Assembly (NCBI GenBank): GCA_021158195.1
Contig: JAGGVA010000057.1
Span: 1 to 11,037 of the forward strand
DNA from: a bacterium
Lineage (GTDB): Bacteria > Patescibacteriota > Minisyncoccia > Minisyncoccales > PEYH01
Length of the DNA stretch: 11,037 bases
Direction of reading: 5' to 3'
The notes beneath the pieces were generated by a model, which was not told where the DNA came from, did no database searches, and was given only the letters and a program-made list of their open reading frames with translations. Positions 7,424 through 11,037 of this stretch are shown in pieces (within the stretch, counting starts at the first letter, position 1; every line of letters begins with the position of its first letter). The translations under genes and the position numbers were made by a program.

Positions 7424-9145
7424 ATGAATATCAAAACAATAAGACATTCTCTTGCTCATATTTTGGCTCACGCGGTTTTAGATTTATACCCGGAAACCAA
7501 ATTTGGAATTGGGCCTGCCACAGAAACAGGATTCTATTACGATTTTGATCTGCCCTCCCCTATTTCAGAAAAGGATCTCAAAAAAATAGAAAAAAGAATG
7601 AAACAGATTATAAGAAAAAATTTACCCTTCAAAAAAAAGTTTATCACCCAAAAAGAAGCAAAAAAATTATTTAGAGACCAACCCTATAAATTGGAACTTA
7701 TCAAAGAACTGAAAAACTCCAAAGAGAAAATAAGCATCTATCAGGTGGGAAATTTCGTTGATCTTTGCCGAGGTCCCCATGTAAAATCAACAAAACAAAT
7801 TCCTCTGGATGGCTTTAAACTAATTAAAACTGCTGGCGCTTATTGGAGAGGATCTGAAAAAAACCCGATGCTTACAAGAATTTATGGCATTGCTTTCGCT
7901 TCAAAAAAAGAACTAGAAGAATATCTAAAACAGATTGAAGAAGCGCAAAAAAGAGATCATCGTGTGCTTGGACAGAAACTCGAACTCTTTATGTTTGATG
8001 AAGAAATAGGCGCAGGCCTTCCCCTCTGGCTTCCTAAAGGCACTATTTTAAGAAAAATTATTGAAAATTATCTTTATCAGGAACTAAATAAAGCCGGTTA
8101 TCAGTGGATTATTTCTCCTCATATTGCCAATATTCAACTCTGGAAAACCTCAGGCCATTGGGATTTTTATAGAGAAAATATCTACTCCCCTATCAAAATC
8201 GACAACGAAGAGTATCTTCTTAAACCAATGAACTGTCCCTTTCATGTTAAAGTTTACAATCACAAGATAAGAAGTTACAAGGATTTGCCCATAAGGTTTG
8301 CTGAACTGGGAACCGTATATAGATATGAAAAATCAGGCGTACTTCACGGTTTAACCAGAGTAAGAGGTTTTACCCAAGATGATGCTCATATAATCTGCAC
8401 AAAAGAACAGATGGAAAAGGAAATTTTAAATTTAGTAAAACTGGCAATTAAAGTATTGAAAACTTTTGGATTCAAAGACTTTGAAATTTATTTAGCTACA
8501 AGGCCAAAAAAGTTTATTGGAACAATTTCAAACTGGCAAAAAGCAACCAAAGCCTTGAGGCAAGCGTTAGATAAAATGAAGTTGAAATATGAAATTGATA
8601 AGGGTGGCGGTGCTTTTTATGGACCTAAAATAGATATTAAAATTAAAGATTCTCTTGGGCGGCCTTGGCAATGCACTACAATTCAAGTTGATTTTAATCT
8701 CCCTCAAAGATTTAAAATGGAATACGTAGATAAAGATGGTAAAAGAAAGGAACCAATAATGATCCATCGGGCACTTTTAGGATCAATTGAAAGATTTGTA
8801 GGAGTTTTGTTAGAACATTATGCCGGGGCTTTACCTTTATGGCTTTCTCCTGAACAGATTTGGGTAATTCCTGTTGGGGCTTCTCACAAAAATTATGCCA
8901 AAAAGATTGTCCAAGAACTTCAAGAGATGTCCTTTCGGGTAAAATTAAAAGATGAAAAAGAAACTCTTTCAAAAAGAATAAGAGAAGGAGAAATTCAAAA
9001 AATTCCATATATTCTTGTAGTAGGAGACAAGGAAGTAAAATCAAAAAAGGTGCGTATCCGCAAAAGACACAAAGGAGACATTGGAGAGAAAACACTTGCT
9101 GAGTTTATAAAATTAATCCAAAATGAGATAAAAAAAAGAAAATAA
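7424..9145 (+). CDS. thrS: Threonyl-tRNA synthetase without TGS domain
   Basis: Charges tRNA-Thr with threonine (class II synthetase). At 573 residues it is shorter than the roughly 640 of typical bacterial ThrRS because the N-terminal TGS domain is missing. It starts at once with the editing (N2) domain: H8 and H12 in HSLAHILAHA, with C115 and H119 in VDLCRGPHV, the residues that clear mischarged Ser-tRNA. The catalytic core follows from about 180. Zinc ligands are C271 (KPMNCPFH), H322 (FTQDDAHII) and H448 (MIHRALLGS). Motif 2 is RFAELGTVYRYEKSG (291-305), and motif 3 lies around ALLGSIERFVGVLLEHYAG (450-468). The anticodon-binding domain spans about 478-570 (WVIPVGASH to the end). ATG 7424 lies 26 bases after the kinase stop, which leaves no room for a TGS domain without overlapping that gene. 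No T-box leader is visible. Confidence 0.97.
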   Translation: MNIKTIRHSLAHILAHAVLDLYPETKFGIGPATETGFYYDFDLPSPISEKDLKKIEKRMKQIIRKNLPFKKKFITQKEAKKLFRDQPYKLELIKELKNSKEKISIYQVGNFVDLCRGPHVKSTKQIPLDGFKLIKTAGAYWRGSEKNPMLTRIYGIAFASKKELEEYLKQIEEAQKRDHRVLGQKLELFMFDEEIGAGLPLWLPKGTILRKIIENYLYQELNKAGYQWIISPHIANIQLWKTSGHWDFYRENIYSPIKIDNEEYLLKPMNCPFHVKVYNHKIRSYKDLPIRFAELGTVYRYEKSGVLHGLTRVRGFTQDDAHIICTKEQMEKEILNLVKLAIKVLKTFGFKDFEIYLATRPKKFIGTISNWQKATKALRQALDKMKLKYEIDKGGGAFYGPKIDIKIKDSLGRPWQCTTIQVDFNLPQRFKMEYVDKDGKRKEPIMIHRALLGSIERFVGVLLEHYAGALPLWLSPEQIWVIPVGASHKNYAKKIVQELQEMSFRVKLKDEKETLSKRIREGEIQKIPYILVVGDKEVKSKKVRIRKRHKGDIGEKTLAEFIKLIQNEIKKRK

Positions 9146-9169
9146 ATCATTTTTATAAGAAATTAGCAT

Positions 9170-10513
9170 ATGTTAAAGAAACCCGTCTCTCTAATTTTTC
9201 CTCTCTTTTTCCTTTTCTTTGCTGCCTTTGGATTTGCCTCTTTTGTATTTGCCCAAGAAGAAAGTAATTCCGTCCCTACAACAACGATATCGCAAGAAGT
9301 ATTAGATGAAATACAGAAGGAAGAAGATATCAGTACTCAAGATCTAGAAATAAGAGAACCCAAACTTTTACCCGACAGCCCGTTTTATTTTGTAAAAAAC
9401 TGGTGGCGAGGGATTCGGCTTGGTTTAACTCTCGACCCGGCAAAAAAAGCATTACTTCGTCAAAGGTTTGCAGATGAAAAATTAATTGAGTTGAAAAAAA
9501 TAGCAGAAAGAAAAAAAGACCCAAAAGCACTAGAGAAAGCAAGAAAAAATTACGAAAAAGAGATTGAGGCTTTAAAAAGATCAGCTGAAAGAATAAAAAA
9601 TGTAAAAGACAAACAGAAAGTCGAATCATTTTTGGATAAGTTTGTAAGGCATCAAATTTTACACCAAAAACTATTAGAAAAATTGGAAAACCAAGTACCT
9701 CCTGAAGCCTTTGAAAAAATCAAAAAGGCAAGAGAAAAACATCTGGAAAAGTTTAAGGATGTAATGCTCAAATTAGAAGATAAAGACAAACTTCCTGAAA
9801 GATTAGAAAAGGCAATAGAAAAAATGAAAGGTTCAGAGTTTAAAGAGATTAAAGCGTTAGAAATTCTAAAAAGAGTTGAGGAGAAAATTGAGGATGAAGA
9901 TGCCAAAAAATCTATTCAAAGAGCAAGAGAAAGGATTCTAAATAAAACCAAAAAAAGATTGGAACAGATGCCCGAGAAGAAAAGAAAGATTTTTGAAAAA
10001 TTTATTGAAACACTTCCCGGAGATAAAGAAAAACGATTAGAAATTTTGGAAGATTTAAAAGAAAGACTGAGAGAAAATCCTCAAGCAGAAAAACATCTTA
10101 AAAGGACAAGAGAAAGAATTATAAACAGAATAATCCAAAGAAATGAAGAAAACTTGAAAGAAATGGGATGTCCTGAAATTACTTCTCCAAAGGAAGGCTT
10201 TTGTGAGCAAGGAAGGATAATAATTAAAAGAGACGAAAATGGTTGCCCACAATTTATATGTGTAAACCCTCCTCAGGTTGAACAGGAGTTTAGAGAAAGA
10301 ATTCGTAAAGAAATTTCAGAAGAAAATCAGGCGGCTTGTATTGAAGTTTGGGATCCTGTATGTGGTAAAGATGGAAAAACCTATTCCAATGCTTGTTTTG
10401 CAAAACTTGCTGGGGTAGAAATTGCTCATAAAGGAATTTGCGAAGAGCAAATCAAAGAAACACTTCCTCCCTCAACACCTCATCAACTTCAGAAAAGAAT
10501 GCCAAAATTTTAG
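9170..10513 (+). CDS. Exported DUF5667-like coiled-coil protein with C-terminal Kazal-like domain
   Basis: A 447-residue secreted or surface protein. Residues 1-28 form a signal peptide (KK, a long Phe/Leu-rich core, cleavage expected after VFA). The segment LLPDSPFYFVKNWWRGIRL (66-84), followed by TLDPAKKALLRQRFADEKLIEL, resembles DUF5667, known mainly from Patescibacteria. Residues about 100-330 are highly charged Lys/Glu helix with a coiled-coil appearance. A small Cys module follows (C334, C345, C359, C364; FCEQGRI and DENGCP). Residues 390-424 resemble a Kazal protease-inhibitor domain: DPVCGKDGKTYSNAC, then AGVEIAHKGIC. It has four of the six classical cysteines. The Lys/Arg-rich tail ends at TAG 10511-10513, overlapping a terminator stem. 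The function is not established; a structural or protective cell-surface role is a guess. It sits 24 bases after thrS with no obvious link. Confidence 0.8.
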   Translation: MLKKPVSLIFPLFFLFFAAFGFASFVFAQEESNSVPTTTISQEVLDEIQKEEDISTQDLEIREPKLLPDSPFYFVKNWWRGIRLGLTLDPAKKALLRQRFADEKLIELKKIAERKKDPKALEKARKNYEKEIEALKRSAERIKNVKDKQKVESFLDKFVRHQILHQKLLEKLENQVPPEAFEKIKKAREKHLEKFKDVMLKLEDKDKLPERLEKAIEKMKGSEFKEIKALEILKRVEEKIEDEDAKKSIQRARERILNKTKKRLEQMPEKKRKIFEKFIETLPGDKEKRLEILEDLKERLRENPQAEKHLKRTRERIINRIIQRNEENLKEMGCPEITSPKEGFCEQGRIIIKRDENGCPQFICVNPPQVEQEFRERIRKEISEENQAACIEVWDPVCGKDGKTYSNACFAKLAGVEIAHKGICEEQIKETLPPSTPHQLQKRMPKF

Positions 10514-10533
10514 GGGGACAGTCCCCCATTTTT
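10513..10533 (+). terminator. Short GC-rich palindrome with T-run (terminator or repeat)
   Basis: GGGGGAC-A-GTCCCCC (10513-10527) is a perfect 7-bp inverted repeat, realistically six pairs with a three-base loop. It is followed by ATTTTT. Its first G is the last base of the preceding TAG stop codon. It looks like an intrinsic terminator and is strikingly G/C-rich for this AT-rich DNA. The GGGGAC/GTCCCC core also resembles dispersed intergenic palindromes found in many bacterial genomes. Confidence 0.6.
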
Positions 10534-10536
10534 CGT

Positions 10537-10582
10537 AGCCCAAAAAGCCTTATTTTTTAAGGCTTTTTGGGCTAAATTTTTT
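10537..10582 (+). terminator. Rho-independent terminator
   Basis: Perfect 16-bp inverted repeat: AGCCCAAAAAGCCTTA at 10537-10552 pairs with TAAGGCTTTTTGGGCT at 10558-10573 around a five-T loop. A run of six T follows at 10577-10582 after AAA. It is placed just after the DUF5667-like gene and before miaB, so it most likely ends transcription of the upstream run of genes. It is the second hairpin in tandem. Confidence 0.85.
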
Positions 10583-10664
10583 AATTTGGCACGATTTTGT
10601 TCAATTTTCCTTCCTAAAAGAAAAGTTTACTTAAATTCTTTTTTATTTTAAAATTGAAAAGCTT

Positions 10665-11037
10665 ATGAAATATTGGATTATCACATTCGGCTGTCAGATG
10701 AATAAAAATGATAGTCAAAGGATTGCCGCAATTTTAGAAAAGGTAGGCTTTGAAAAAGCCTCCAAAGAAAGTGAGGCAGATTTGGTTGTGGTAAATATGT
10801 GTTCTGTTAGGCAATCTGCGGTTGATAGAGCATTTTCAAAAGTTAAAAATTTAAAATTTAAGGTTAAAAATTGCAAAATTGTTCTGGCAGGATGTGTTTT
10901 AGAAAGTGACAAAGAAAAATTCGCTCAATTTTGTAATGCAATAATTGATGTAAAAAATTTAGAAAAATTGCCCAAAGTTTTAAAAGACTTAGGGTTTAAG
11001 ATCAAAGAAGTACAAATAGAAGATTATTTAAATATCG
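10665..11037 (+). CDS. miaB: tRNA methylthiotransferase, MiaB family, N-terminal part (cut by window end)
   Basis: Only the first 124 codons are present and the frame is open at the window end. The start ATG 10665 leads directly into MKYWIITFGCQMNKND, the standard beginning of the UPF0004 (MTTase N-terminal) domain. Three cysteines that bind the auxiliary [4Fe-4S] cluster are visible: C10 in FGCQMN, C46 in VVNMCSVR, and C77 in LAGCV. The GCQMN and N-x-CSVR signature fits MiaB, which adds a methylthio group to i6A37 of tRNAs, better than RimO or MtaB. The radical-SAM CxxxCxxC motif and TRAM domain should lie beyond the window. The leader from 10583 to 10664 is AT-rich, with no strong Shine-Dalgarno and no convincing promoter hexamers, but the terminators upstream imply that the gene has its own promoter. 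Confidence 0.9.
   Translation, partial: MKYWIITFGCQMNKNDSQRIAAILEKVGFEKASKESEADLVVVNMCSVRQSAVDRAFSKVKNLKFKVKNCKIVLAGCVLESDKEKFAQFCNAIIDVKNLEKLPKVLKDLGFKIKEVQIEDYLNI

Noticed and set aside
7244..7430. A TGS domain for ThrRS upstream of 7424
   Set aside because: This stretch is occupied by the histidine kinase G2 box and C-terminus, and no TGS-like sequence is visible.
8712..9095. 127-residue ORF on the minus strand within thrS
   Set aside because: Its Leu/Phe-rich composition is what Lys/Glu-rich coding sequence gives when read antisense; thrS covers it with conserved domains.

Overview
The window reads as a piece of chromosome from an AT-rich bacterium, most likely a member of the Candidate Phyla Radiation (Patescibacteria). 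This is inferred from four things: a secreted protein that joins a DUF5667-type segment to a Kazal-like domain, a threonyl-tRNA synthetase without the N-terminal TGS domain, weak or absent Shine-Dalgarno sequences, and compact one-strand gene packing. The standard bacterial code fits: TGG encodes Trp, and TGA ends one gene and does not occur inside the reading frames. No tRNA, rRNA, CRISPR array, transposase or phage gene was seen.

Layout, all on the + strand. (1) 3-3520: dnaE, the replicative DNA polymerase III alpha subunit, with its 5' end outside the window. An intein of about 411 residues (144-1375) interrupts it between GPGRG and SAGGS, in the nucleotide-binding part of the polymerase core. 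The intein has all splicing blocks plus a LAGLIDADG homing endonuclease, but a one-base shift near 681 breaks the frame inside the first LAGLIDADG helix, so the gene reads as two ORFs. (2) 3556-5079: a PaaK/F390-synthetase-like adenylate-forming enzyme. (3) 5086-5784: a class I SAM-dependent methyltransferase. (4) 5787-7397: a polytopic membrane histidine kinase. (5) 7424-9145: thrS. (6) 9170-10513: an exported coiled-coil protein with DUF5667 and Kazal-like parts. (7) 10513-10582: two adjacent intrinsic-terminator-like hairpins. (8) 10665 to the window end: the N-terminal part of a MiaB-type tRNA methylthiotransferase.

Gaps between genes 1 to 6 are only 2 to 35 bases, so they could form one transcription unit closed by the terminator pair. 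Replication (dnaE), tRNA charging (thrS) and tRNA modification (miaB) are housekeeping functions. The ligase and methyltransferase may act on one unknown small molecule or lipid, and the kinase is an orphan here. I do not see a clearly new multi-gene system. The parts most worth a second look are the frameshifted intein in an essential gene and the two-disulfide Kazal-like domain.
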